In this document: positions 8,553-18,363 of the stretch, in pieces | Layout: each line of letters opens with the position of its first letter | Numbering within the stretch: the first letter of the stretch is position 1 | NCBI GenBank assembly: GCA_965200045.1 | Contig: OZ241330.1 | Coordinates: 1,240,001 to 1,304,000 of the forward strand | Length of the DNA stretch: 64,000 nt | Reading direction: 5' to 3' | Origin: Bin25 sp026709415 | Lineage (GTDB): Bacteria; Bacteroidota; Bacteroidia; Flavobacteriales; Flavobacteriaceae | The notes under the pieces: model-generated | What the model saw: only the letters and a program-made list of their open reading frames with translations | What the model was told of the DNA's origin: nothing | Database searches by the model: none | Made by a program: the position numbers and the translations under genes

Positions 8553-10500
8553 CTAAATATGCAAACTGAAATATTCTGCAACCCAGTCCTTCAATCTTTC
8601 TAAATCAAAAGCACGGCTACCGTGTGACAAATAGAGTAGTGAATCAGGCAAGAACCTATCGTATTTTTCCTTTTCTAATTGTTTTCGGGGGAGCATACTT
8701 GCTAATTCAAATTCAGTAGAAAAGGTGTCGTTTAATAGGGTATTGTATAAATAATCTTTGATTTTTTTTCTTGAAGCATCGATGATTTCAACAGAAAAAT
8801 CAGAAAATCTCAAGGCATCAAATCCGCCTCTTTGAAGCAACAAAACCAAAGTATCGGTCACTTTGGTTCCCATCCAAGTAAATAAATAACAATGTTCCCC
8901 TACTTGAATGATGCTGTCTAAGTTTAATTTGAGGGTTCTGAAATTTTTAACCGCTTCTTCAAATAATTGCATTGTTTTTCCTTCAATGTGGAAACGAAAT
9001 CTCTCATTTTCAATCTTTGGAAATGTTCCGGATTGATAAAGCTGATACATTTCTTGTGCAATTCGATGGTGCATCATCATGCCATCACCAAAAAACGAAG
9101 GGGCTTTTCCCCCTTTGATTGGGGATACAGTAATCACCTTTTTTTCTGTATCAATCGATTCAAAGCGCCAATATTTCCCAGCAAAAATCATGTTCTGTCC
9201 TTCAATGAAGGTAAAGCCAATGGGTACGGTTCCCAAAACACTTTTTTCAGTAACGATTCTATATTCAACGGGGGTGGTAAATACAGTAAAAAAATCATAA
9301 TGTTCAACGATACGATTGCCCTTGAACCCAAGCGTGATTTCTCCAGACTTGAGTTGTTCAATCAGTTCTTTTGTTTTTAAATGAACAAGTATTTCTTTGA
9401 AATGAGTGGTGTCGACTTTTTTAAAGGGTCCTAAATGACAAAGTAGTTGAAAGAGATGGTCTGTTCGGACACTGCCCCATTGTGCGATCACGGCTAAAAT
9501 TTGATGAATGAACGTTGAAAAGTATTTATTGGATTCTTCGGGTGGTTCATACCAACGATCACAAACAATCAGTTTCAACATCGCCAAAGACTGGATGAAG
9601 TTGGGTCTTAATGCGTTGAGTAGACCACTTCGAATAGTTAATTCTTTTTCAAGAATGAACATGCGTAAATCGGAGCCTTTTTTGTCAGATTTTGATTGTC
9701 TTCGTCCCGAACGTCCATAACGCTGTCTCAAACTTGAAACGGAGTTGGGAGGTTGAAGAACTTGAAATACTTTATCGACTTTTCCAATATCAATGCCTAA
9801 TTCTAGAGTTGTGGTGCATAGAGCCGTTGTTGGAGGCCCATAGGGATCTTTTAATCGCTTTTCAAGCGATTCTCGTAAATCTTTGGCAAGCGATCCATGA
9901 TGTGTGAAAAATTCATTTGGAGCCATTGGATGTTTTTGATTTTTGTAATCAGCGAGCATGGCCGTCATTTTTTCTACATTTTTTCTGGAATTAGGAAAAA
10001 TTAAATTGTTGGCACCAATACAAGAACCATATAATTCAGAGACAATATCGTCTACATCCGTTAGATCGAATCGTTCATCCGCTGTATCGGAATGAAATGA
10101 ATCAATAAAACCCTTGAGTGAAAGATGGGTGATTTGATCACTTTCTTCGCCTTGAATGTGTAGATATGGAAAAGTTTCATCGGGCCTTAGCTATGGATGG
10201 CTTCTATATCATCTCCAAATGTGGCGCTGAGTGCAATTCGTGGAATGGGGTCACTGGTTCTACCGATTAAATGTTCTAATCGGCTCAGCAGTGAAAGCAT
10301 CTGTTGTCCTCGTTCATTACCAATAAATGCATGAAATTCATCAATACAGATATACTTGAGATTTCGCATAGAAGAACTGACCAACTCAGATTTATTGATT
10401 AATAAAGATTCTAAAGATTCGGTAGTAATCAATAAGATACCATTTGGATGATCAATGGATCTTTTTTTTGAAGGTGGCACTGACATCAGTGGGCTTATCA
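8553..10500 (-). pseudogene. Lhr-like superfamily 2 helicase relic (Shango SngC-like), 5' deleted and frameshifted
   Basis: C-terminal two thirds of a large Lhr-like DNA helicase. Reading leftward it has the motif PNGILLITTESLE, then a DEFHAF box (about 10350) and LSATFGDD (about 10220). The second RecA domain follows with LELGIDIG and QRYGRSGRR (about 9710-9820), then the winged-helix and C-terminal region to 8553. The frame is lost at about 10187, between ...DIEAIHS and LRPDETFPYLHIQ, probably by a small deletion. The N-terminal domain with the Walker A motif is missing, because about 10490 joins directly to a TerB_N fragment. A TerB protein, an ATPase and an Lhr-like helicase make up the Shango defence system, so this is probably a dead Shango locus. 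The product cannot be an active helicase. Confidence 0.8.
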
Positions 10501-11100
10501 AGTAGGATATCGTGTGAAATGACTTCAGGTCGCATCATGCCCATTAATTCCATGAGCAAACGATACTTTGATACTAATTGTTTTTTTTCTATCGAAGTAG
10601 GAGGCCATACGCCCTAATTCATCGAAGATATCGATAAAATCTTCATTACTTACGAGATTTAATCGAGAATCGACAAGGATGCGTCGTTCTATTCCAAAAA
10701 AATATAACTCTAAAAAAGGTAATGAAATATTAAGATCATCTTTTTCTGAAGCGAGCCATTGGAGGTATTTTCCACGAATAATGGGTTCTAATTCGGAATA
10801 ATCACAAGGGGAGTATCGGTAAGTATAGTTGGAAACGTGAGCCTTTGAAAAATGTACTTTTAGATTGGGATTGATGAGAGATTGATCTTGTGTCTTCCCA
10901 TTCAAAGCCATGAGACTTGTTCCTAAATAGAAGAGACCATTTTTGATTTCTAATCCATTAATGATGACATGTTCTCCTTTTTTAATCCAACGAGCAGTAC
11001 TCTTTTCTTGTATTCCTTCTTCTAGGTGGACGTTACGTAGATAGGTATTATCGAGATTGTATGGGTTTTGGTATGGATAAACTAATTCATTCATTGTCAA
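10480..11100 (-). pseudogene. TerB_N-domain protein relic (Shango SngA-like), truncated and frameshifted
   Basis: N-terminal half of a TerB_N protein. The hallmark is at about residues 110-145: CDYSELEPIIRGKYLQWLAS, then YFFGIERRILVD. The frame breaks at a run of eight A on the coding strand (plus coordinates 10581-10588). With seven, it continues as MELMGMMRPEVISHDILLD, matching MELMGVMRPDVID of the second TerB copy at 15.5-16.3 kb. After about 10490 the TerB sequence stops and helicase sequence begins. A deletion therefore removed the TerB C-terminal half, any ATPase gene and the start of the helicase. The likely start is the ATG at 11094 or 11100. Family call is good; the tie to Shango rests on the TerB-helicase adjacency. 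Confidence 0.78.
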
Positions 11101-11323
11101 CCAAATAGCAAAAGATACTCTAATTGGTTTTTTATCGGTTGATTTCTATATTTCATCATACCCTAACTCACGCAAAATTAGTTGATTGGTCTTCAATGAA
11201 TGGACATTCGAAACGGTTAGAAATACGACGTGATATTATATGTATAGTACCGATTGGTTTTGTAAAAATACCGTTATGTTGCTATTTAATTACAGTAAAC
11301 AGCATTTTGATAACGTTTTTTGG

Positions 11324-11331
11324 TATATTTG
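11324..11331 (+). promoter_or_regulatory. Possible -7 box (TATATTTG) for the AAA+ ATPase gene
   Basis: Matches the Bacteroidota -7 consensus TAnnTTTG, 26 bases before the ATG at 11358. A TTTTG at 11305-11309 is closer than the usual -33 spacing, so the promoter is tentative. Confidence 0.4.
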
Positions 11332-11357
11332 TAGCGATCTAATCGAAAAATAGCTAT

Positions 11358-12458
11358 ATGTATTATACGGAGTTAATTAAAATAATTGAAGGGGGCATGA
11401 ATAAAGATCTGAAGAAAGTCCTAAGTTATTCAAAGCACCTAGCTAAAAAGCTGAGAGAAGATGGAGATGAAAAACTTGCTGATAAAATCATCAAAACAAT
11501 CGAAGGATCTGTCGGAACTCCTGTCTTTAAAGATGAGTTATTTGATTCCCCTGTGGATAGTGACACTAGACTGAGTATTGCAGATGTACTTCTTCCACAG
11601 GATATAAAGCTTGATATTTCGATTCCTAAAAGTACTCAAGAGCCTATCGATAACTTCATCACTCTAGTAAACTCAAAGAATAAAATTGAAAGCAAAGGAT
11701 TAGAGATGAATTTATCTTTGTTGTTATATGGCCCACCTGGATGTGGTAAAACAACGTTAGCAAAACACATTGCAAAAGAATTAGAAATTCCTATTGTAAT
11801 CGCTCGATTAGACTCATTAATATCATCTCTTTTAGGTAATACGGCAAAGAATATTAGAAAGTTGTTTGATTATGCTAAGAGGAAACCATGTGTTCTGTTT
11901 TTAGACGAATTTGATGCCATAGCCAAAGCAAGAGATGATATTCATGAAACGGGCGAATTGAAAAGAGTCATCAATAGTTTACTTCAGAATATTGATTGTT
12001 TTATGAAAACTGGTGTTTTAATTGCCGCAACAAATCATGAGAAGTTGTTAGATTCAGCTGTGTGGAGAAGGTTTGAGAAGATATTTTATGTTAATAAGCC
12101 CAGTGTTGAAGAAATCAAGAAACTTGTAGTAGCCCACTTCAAGAAAGTAAACCCGAAGTTAGAAATTGGGAATAAAAAATTTGATTTGTTAGTGTCATAT
12201 TTGAAAGATTTATCTCACTCTGAAATAGTCAAAATAATGAACAGCGCATACTATAATTCGATTATTCAAAATAAAGAATTCGAATACCTTGAAATCTTTT
12301 CAGAATATTATAAGTACAAGCACAATAATCGATTTAATTTGGTGGAAATGATTCGTTTTTTAAATGAAAGTTGTGTGACTCAAAAACAAATAGCGAATAA
12401 TTTAGATGTATCTATTAGGCAAGTAAGAAACGCATTAAATGTTGAACAAGATGGCTGA
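11358..12458 (+). CDS. AAA+ ATPase of an ATPase-subtilase defence-type pair (IetA-like)
   Basis: A 366-residue FtsH/Vps4-like AAA+ ATPase. Walker A is YGPPGCGKTT (about residues 124-133), Walker B VLFLDEFDA (about 183-191), sensor 1 AATNHEK (about 223), and an RRFEK arginine-finger region follows. The C-terminus ends in a helix-turn-helix-like segment, VTQKQIANNLDVSIRQVRN. The gene's last bases overlap the ATG of the subtilase gene at 12451, so the two form one translational unit. AAA+ ATPases coupled to S8 proteases are a recognised antiphage gene pair, called IetAS as far as I recall. The ATPase is intact while its partner is broken, so the pair is probably inactive or the ATPase has another use. 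Starts at 11358 or 11397 are both possible. Confidence 0.82.
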   Translation: MYYTELIKIIEGGMNKDLKKVLSYSKHLAKKLREDGDEKLADKIIKTIEGSVGTPVFKDELFDSPVDSDTRLSIADVLLPQDIKLDISIPKSTQEPIDNFITLVNSKNKIESKGLEMNLSLLLYGPPGCGKTTLAKHIAKELEIPIVIARLDSLISSLLGNTAKNIRKLFDYAKRKPCVLFLDEFDAIAKARDDIHETGELKRVINSLLQNIDCFMKTGVLIAATNHEKLLDSAVWRRFEKIFYVNKPSVEEIKKLVVAHFKKVNPKLEIGNKKFDLLVSYLKDLSHSEIVKIMNSAYYNSIIQNKEFEYLEIFSEYYKYKHNNRFNLVEMIRFLNESCVTQKQIANNLDVSIRQVRNALNVEQDG

Positions 12459-14807
12459 AAACAAGTTACCTATAAAGCTGTTTTATAAAAGACAAAAAAT
12501 AGATGATAGAAAAGTTGAGGGAGGTGGAAGTTATCGTCCACCAAAATGGCAACTTGATGGAGATGAATTACTTTCAAGGGCAAATAACCTTTTAAAACCC
12601 TTGGATGAATTGGATATTTTTTTAATAATCGTGATGCTTCAAGAAGCTTTATTCCAGCGACACTAAAAGTTGATATTGATGACAATGCAATAGCTAAATC
12701 TCATAGGAAAGAGATTCATAAATTATTTAATGGCACCTCTTTAAGAAACAATTTCATAGGTTTTATGGATTCAAATAGTGCCATTGTGAAATTGGATAAT
12801 GTAGAGCATCTAAAAGCGGTAAAAAGGAATATTAACAATTCAAGTAAAAACTCAAAAGCTATATCGGCTGTAGAAAACATTGAAAGGTTTAAACCTTATG
12901 TTGCCAATGTTGAAAAACGATCGACAGTCAAAATTTCTATGTTTAACTTTCTGAATTATGAAATGAACGGGGCTATTAGAACTTTATTTTATAGATTTTG
13001 TGAGGAAAAAGGTTTAAGAGTAAAAGAAGTGAATTATTTTAGAGGTTTGATAGTTTATAAAACCAAGGCCACCCAGTCTCAATTAGATAGTATAAGTGAT
13101 TTTGAAGCTCTTGAATCAATCACATTGATGCCAGAATATAGTTTAGGTATGGACTTCATGGAAACAACAGAAAAAATAGAGATAAAAGAACCGATAAAAA
13201 ATGAAGTATATCCTATCGTTGGAATTTTAGACTCTGGAATTGCCAAAAATAAATATTTAAAGAATTGGATTGAGGAAAGAAGTTTTTCATCTTATCCGGC
13301 TGATTGTACAGATCCTGCGCATGGTACTTGTGTATCAAGTATCTTAATTTATGGAGACTGTTTAGAAAGAAAATTATGGACAGGTAGTTCTGGGTGTAAA
13401 CTATTCGATGCTACCGTTTTTCCTGATTCAAAGAAAGAAAAAATATATGAAGATGAGTTAATAGCAAATATTAGGGAAGCTATAAATAAGAACTCGAATA
13501 TCAAGATTTGGAATCTTTCTTTAGGCACTAATATTGAGGCGGATTTAAATGATTTTTCAGATTTTGGCAAGGCCTTAGATGAGATACAATTACTCAATGA
13601 AGTTATAATCTGTAAGTCTGCTGGAAATTGCACAAACTTTGAGAAAGGATTTCCTAAAAGTAGAATAGCAAAATCAGGAGATTCCATTCGTTCTCTTGTA
13701 GTGGGTTCTATAACGCATATTAAAAATCAATATGATATTGCAGAGGAAAATCATCTATCGCCTTTTAGTAGAATTGGACCTGGGCCAGCGAATAGTATAA
13801 AACCAGATTTAGTTTCATATGGTGGAAATGCTGGAAAGAGTGAAGGTAAGGTGATTCCAAATGGAGTTAAGGCAATAGCAACTAATGGAAGTGTTGTTAA
13901 AGTCATTGGCACCAGTTTTTCAACTCCTAGAGTAACTTCATTGTTAGCGGAGTTAAATTTTAAGATCAATGAAAAGTTTAATCCAACACTTTTAAAGGCA
14001 TTGGCTATCCATTCGGCAAAATTCCCCTCAGCGTTAAGTATTCCAATTAGTGATAAAATAAAGCAAATGGGTTTTGGAGTTGCTTCGTCAGCCGATGAAA
14101 TAATTTATAATAGTCCTCATGAAATCACTCTAATTCTACAAGAGAACATCAATAAAGGGTAATACATAGAAATACTAGATTTTCCTTTTCCTGAAAAAAT
14201 GGTTGACGAAGATGATTATTTCTATGGTGATATAAAAGTTACGCTTGTTGGACAACCAATTCTCATAGAAAAGCAAGGTTCAGAATATTGTCAATCTAAT
14301 TTAGAAATAAAATTTGGCACATATGAAAAGATTAAAGATAGAGATGTCACAAAATCAAACGTGTTAAATCCCATAGGGAGGGAAAATCCTCAGAACGTTT
14401 TATTGACCTCCAATTTTAGAAATAAATACGTGAAAGGTAATGAAAGTGAGTATGCTAGAGAAAGAGTGTTGCTTCATTATGGGAATAAATATCAACCCAT
14501 TAAAAAGTATTCTATAAATCTTAGTGAAATGAAAGATGCAAGACAAAAAGATTGCCTTGAACACAAAAGGAAATGGTACTTAGAGATTAAAGGTACTTAT
14601 AGGCATTTTGCCGAAACAATGGCTAAAGATGATGGTGAACTTTTGAATCAGGATTTTACTATGATTATGACGATTCGAGATACCCAAGGACATCGTCAGA
14701 TTTATAATGAAGTGTCAAGATTATTAACAGATAGGAACTTTAAGTATTCAGATATTAAACTTAGAGAAGAAGTGAAAATTGATGTTAACAACAAAAACAC
14801 AGGTTAA
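12451..14807 (+). pseudogene. S8 subtilisin-like serine protease (IetS-like), broken by a frameshift and a nonsense codon
   Basis: Protease partner of the preceding ATPase. The ATG at 12451 (MAENKLPIKLF...) reads to a run of seven T at 12617-12623, where the frame is lost. Eight T would continue as IFFNNRDASRSFIPATL and lead into the long frame ending at 14162. The catalytic triad is present: Asp in VGILDSGI (near 13229), His in DPAHGTCVS (near 13320) and Ser in GTSFSTPR (near 13913). At 14160-14162 a TAA interrupts the same frame, which goes on as YIEILDFPFPEKM to 14807; a single change from GAA, CAA or AAA would explain it. Restored, the protein would be about 785 residues, normal for this subtilase type. 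Two independent lesions argue for true loss of function. Confidence 0.85.
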
Positions 14808-15260
14808 GGTGAGTGGTAGTGAAAAGAAGACCCCTTGGGATAATGTAGAGTCAAAAAAAATGGGAACTACGGGGTAACAGTTTTTTTCCTTTTTCAGCAT
14901 ATGGATCAACTAATCCGATATTGATTTCCTCCAAAAAATCTCCATATTCCACTAATTTTGGGATTCTCGACTTATTATTCCATCATTTTTTATCCGGTCA
15001 TGATTTTTAGAAGTTGATTTTCTGTGACCTCTCATTTTAGGGTGGGGTTAGAGTCTTCGTAATTGGTGACATCATCAAATGGTAGGCAATCGATTCCAAG
15101 ATTTAAAACTTTGAAGAATTTTATGGCCTTTTTGGATGCTAGGCTTTTGACTTCAATAAAGTTGTAATAGTATCATCAATGGATGCCCCTTGAAGATTCA
15201 GTATGGTGATAAGGTATCATTTCTTTTCTTGGCGTTTATTGCTTTTTATTCCAAAGACTT
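14808..15260. other. Decayed intergenic region with a fragment of an unknown minus-strand gene
   Basis: No intact gene. On the minus strand, about 15165 down to 15045, a stop-free stretch reads IEVKSLASKKAIKFFKVL and ends ...SNPTLK before a TGA. It looks like the C-terminal end of a real protein, but nothing upstream continues it. The rest shows no coding signal. This lies between the protease relic and the TnpB remnant. Confidence 0.4.
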
Positions 15261-15515
15261 TTGATTTGCGGGTATGTATCAAAGCATAATCGTTTATCAC
15301 AATCACGATTTGTTTGTCAGCAATGCGGTCATACGGAGAACGCGGATATTAATGCGGCACAAAACATATGGGCCTCCGGGAAGGGGACTATACTAAAAAA
15401 CGGACATGGAGTGTTTGTAAGACCAATTATCCGTGCGGATGAGCGGCTGAATACCTTGAAGTGTCAATCGGACTGGAATAATCATTCGATAAACAATGGT
15501 TATGAAAGTATATAA
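15261..15515 (+). pseudogene. tnpB: TnpB (IS200/IS605-type) C-terminal remnant
   Basis: An 84-residue frame carrying the TnpB zinc-ribbon and the last RuvC motif: CGYVSKHNRLSQSRFVCQ, then QCGHTENADINAAQNI, in which the aspartate of ADINAA is the catalytic residue. Only the C-terminal tail of the roughly 400-residue RNA-guided nuclease remains. The upstream bases are not TnpB-like and no tnpA partner is seen. The tail runs antiparallel into the truncated C-terminus of the second TerB gene, so this element, or the recombination that left it, cut that gene. Confidence 0.85.
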
Positions 15516-16287
15516 TTCCCTAATGAAGAATTCAATGGCCTTATCAAGGCAATGTTTGAATATATAGTAAAAGTTTTGAAAGTTAGATTGAGATTTGACA
15601 TAAGTTAGCGCAATCTTTGGTGATAAGCCTTTGTCTTCGTACATGTGATCGGTTAGTAGTACGGAGACATACAATGAATCTGGTGAGGGGCGTTCTAATA
15701 AAAATTCATCATCGATTACATCAGGTCTCATCACGCCCATTAATTCCATGAGCATTTGAACTTTTGGATTGAGCTCGTAGTAGAAATCTCTTAAGAGAAT
15801 GGCAATCCTTTTGAGTTCTTCGAAAATAGCTATAAAGTCATCATCATCTACTAAACCCAGTCGAGCATCAACCAATATGCGACGTTCAAATCCATAATAG
15901 TAGTGTATCAAAAACACGGATGGCAGTTTTTTTGTAGAGCGTTTTTTTGAGGCTAACCATTTGATATCTTGCTTTAGGTGTAAATCTTGAATAACTCTTC
16001 CAGCTTAAAGAGTTATCTCTCAGAATATTATAGGAATCATCAGGTTCCACTTTGAATTTTGGATTGATCAGGGCTCTATCTTGTGTGTTTCTTTTTAATG
16101 ACTTGAGTGTGTTTCCTAAGTAAAAGAAGCCGGCCTTGATTTCAATACCAGAGATAACTACCGTTTCATCACGCCTCACCCATCGAGCATCATTACCATC
16201 AAGAATTCCATTTGGTATAGAAACATTTTTCAGATAGGTGAAATCCAAGTTGAGTGGGTCTTTGTATTTGTAATGTGGTTGACTCAT
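15516..16287 (-). pseudogene. Second TerB_N-domain protein relic, frameshifted and cut by a TnpB remnant
   Basis: A paralogue of the TerB_N protein at 10.5-11.1 kb. It starts at 16287 (MSQPHYKYKDPLNLD) and shows ARWVRRDETVVISGIEIKAG and, after a break, YYYGFERRILVDARLG. The break is near 15975: a lost dinucleotide (TATATC to TATC) would restore RYIKWLASKKRSTKKLP. The 3' part reaches MELMGVMRPDVID and HCLDKAIEFFIREL, then runs into sequence antisense to the TnpB tail near 15516. Neither an ATPase nor a helicase follows. The two TerB copies are clearly diverged, so they descend from two different Shango-like loci and not from a recent duplication. Confidence 0.78.
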
Positions 16288-16387
16288 GAATTCTATAGGT
16301 ATGGGAGATTTCTAAATGGTTGTTAACTATTATAAACGACCGTAAATGATCAATGACGGCTATTTATTGAATGAAAAAAACATTTGA

Positions 16388-17374
16388 TTATAGAATTTGA
16401 TTGATTCGATAGATAATCATATCTGGTGATATGGAGTGCATGGCGTTTTTATATTCGATAGGTAATTTTTTTCCAAAAACTGAAGTTGGGACTTTGGGGT
16501 AAACCGTGCGATCCAATAGAATTTGATGTTTGTCCGGTTGACCAATGGGCTTGAACCCTAAGAAAGGGTGGGTCATGCCCCAAATAGTTAATACTTTCAC
16601 GCCATAATTTGCAGCCATATGTCCATTGGCAGAATCCATGCTCACCATTAAATCTAATCCTGAAATCAAATCTAATTGCTTATCTAATGAACAAGAAGAG
16701 GTATTGATGATATTGAATTTTTGACTCCAAGAATCCAACAATTTAGTTTCATTCGGAGCCCCAAATAAAAGTATTTCAAAATTCTTTTTATTGAGTTTAC
16801 CAACGACGTGCTGCATTAATTCTAAAGGATAAGACTTACCCGCGTGCTGACTAAAGGGAGCAATGCCAATTTTCTTTTTATCGTTCTGTGAACGATTAGT
16901 TGAAGTAATGAATGGTGGTATTTCAACTGAAATTGGAAATCCCAGTGAATTGAAGACATCGGCGTACCGTTGGAAGGTTGCTTTTATGGGATAAAAATCC
17001 TTTTTGGGATAGCTCGTTAGGGTCTTTTTTTCTTTTCTTCCTTTATCAATAATGGCCACCTTGTTGCCCCTTGGGCTCAAAATTAATCTCAATAATTTAG
17101 ACCGAATCACATCATGACAATCTGCGATATAATCAAAAGATTTTTTTTGCAGTTTGTTTGAGAACCGAACTAATTCAACCAACTTTGGAAGTTTTAATCC
17201 TTTTGAAATGGGTATAATCTTCACATTTTTTAATTCTTTAAAAAGGGGAGCGACTACTTCAGGAGCGACCAACAAGACTTTGACATGGTGTTGTTGGGTT
17301 AGAGATTTTAATACCGGAACCAAAATGGCGATATCTCCTAAAGCCGAAAATCTTAAAACCAGTATTGTGGGAAT
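16388..17374 (-). CDS. Glycosyltransferase family 9 (heptosyltransferase-like), probable ATT start
   Basis: ADP-heptose:LPS heptosyltransferase-type enzyme adding a sugar to the lipopolysaccharide core at the inner membrane. The N-terminal Rossmann signature is LVLRFSALGDIAIL (about 17362-17321) and the donor-site loop is SMDSANGHMAANYG (about residues 225-240). The first ATG in frame lies after the N-terminal signature, at 17323, so the true start must be upstream. No ATG, GTG or TTG exists between there and the preceding stop, leaving ATT at 17374 or 17386 as candidates. The gene follows the DUF4254 gene with almost no gap, a common Bacteroidota pair, and is probably co-transcribed and translationally coupled with it. 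Confidence 0.85.
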   Translation of the reverse strand: MPTILVLRFSALGDIAILVPVLKSLTQQHHVKVLLVAPEVVAPLFKELKNVKIIPISKGLKLPKLVELVRFSNKLQKKSFDYIADCHDVIRSKLLRLILSPRGNKVAIIDKGRKEKKTLTSYPKKDFYPIKATFQRYADVFNSLGFPISVEIPPFITSTNRSQNDKKKIGIAPFSQHAGKSYPLELMQHVVGKLNKKNFEILLFGAPNETKLLDSWSQKFNIINTSSCSLDKQLDLISGLDLMVSMDSANGHMAANYGVKVLTIWGMTHPFLGFKPIGQPDKHQILLDRTVYPKVPTSVFGKKLPIEYKNAMHSISPDMIIYRINQIL

Positions 17375-17390
17375 TGAATTAGAAATCGAA

Positions 17391-18020
17391 TCAGTTTTTG
17401 TTTTTTGAATAAAGGGCTGGATTTAGATTTTCATCATTATACATTTTCATTTGCATAAAAGGCTTAAAAATGATGTTGCCTTGATAAATTAGTTCAAATA
17501 ACTGATCAATAGCTGACATGAGTTGATCCTGTTGTGCCAATAGAACATGGAGTTTTTTATTGCATTGATTAATGTGTTTTCTAGGGGCATCGAGACGATG
17601 ACACTCTTCTTTCATATGGAAAATTCTCAGCGCTAAAATGGAAAACCGATCAATGGCCCAAGCTGGTGTTTCAGTATTCAAATACGCCTCTTTTTTTGGC
17701 TTGACGTTTAGAAATGCGTTGTAAAAGAATTGGTCTAGAGATTCAACCGTATCGGTTCGCTTTTGATTGGAACGATCAATGAGTCGCTTTATTTCCATCC
17801 CCTTGATCGGAGATATATCTGGAATTCTTATGATGTCTTCTAAATGCCATTGAATGGTATCGATCCAACATTTGCTATACAGTATGTGTTGGATTTTGCC
17901 TTTTTCAAATGGGTTGTTTTCTTTTTGATTCACATCATCAAATACATGATAATCATCTATCGTTTTGTTAAAGATGATTAAAGCCTTTGAACTAAAGTTT
18001 TTTATGCCAAAGTCAAGCAT
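17391..18020 (-). CDS. DUF4254 family protein
   Basis: A 209-residue mostly helical soluble protein of the DUF4254 family, found in Bacteroidota next to GT9 glycosyltransferases. Recognisable blocks are QWHLEDIIRIPDI (about residues 56-68), IKRLIDRSNQKRTDTVE and the C-terminal FKPFMQMKMYND. The near contact with the downstream glycosyltransferase gene suggests a joint role in cell-surface sugar assembly, but no activity is known. The frame is intact; the start ATG at 18020 fits the family length. Confidence 0.75.
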   Translation of the reverse strand: MLDFGIKNFSSKALIIFNKTIDDYHVFDDVNQKENNPFEKGKIQHILYSKCWIDTIQWHLEDIIRIPDISPIKGMEIKRLIDRSNQKRTDTVESLDQFFYNAFLNVKPKKEAYLNTETPAWAIDRFSILALRIFHMKEECHRLDAPRKHINQCNKKLHVLLAQQDQLMSAIDQLFELIYQGNIIFKPFMQMKMYNDENLNPALYSKNKN

Positions 18021-18132
18021 GAATTCAAAATAGAAAAACCAAGGGACACATTGAGATAGAATCTGAAAATTTTTAATCTATTCATGAGGAAAGTCGAATA
18101 CGATAAGTATCTTTGAACCGATTTTTATAAAC

Positions 18133-18363
18133 ATGATGAGAAATTTTTGGGAATGGATTGCCTACATTTTTGAAAACTATTTGCTCGTTCCATTAGAAAA
18201 ACTACGGTTTTTAGAAGAATTAAATTGGAATTATTCGAATTCCATCAATTGGTTATTCTTATTCATCGGTTTAGTGGCTGCAATCTATTGGATTAGACAA
18301 TTGAATCTGTTTGATCAAAGGGGTGAAGAAGACAAAACGATCACCGCGCATTCTTTTTTATAA
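18133..18363 (+). CDS. DUF6341-like small membrane protein
   Basis: A 76-residue protein with one clear membrane segment (WLFLFIGLVAAIYWI, about residues 39-53) preceded by an amphipathic helix (FWEWIAYIFENYLLVPLEKL). It resembles the short DUF6341 proteins that sit beside purine or uracil salvage genes in Flavobacteriia. It is convergent with purD and the coding ends overlap by six bases. Function unknown. Confidence 0.65.
   Translation: MMRNFWEWIAYIFENYLLVPLEKLRFLEELNWNYSNSINWLFLFIGLVAAIYWIRQLNLFDQRGEEDKTITAHSFL

Noticed and set aside
8967..9907. Several plus-strand frames opposite the helicase relic
   Set aside because: They are antisense to clear helicase motifs and show no domain of their own.
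11124..11342. 72-codon frame before the AAA+ ATPase
   Set aside because: No family, poor coding composition, and it covers the likely promoter of the ATPase gene.
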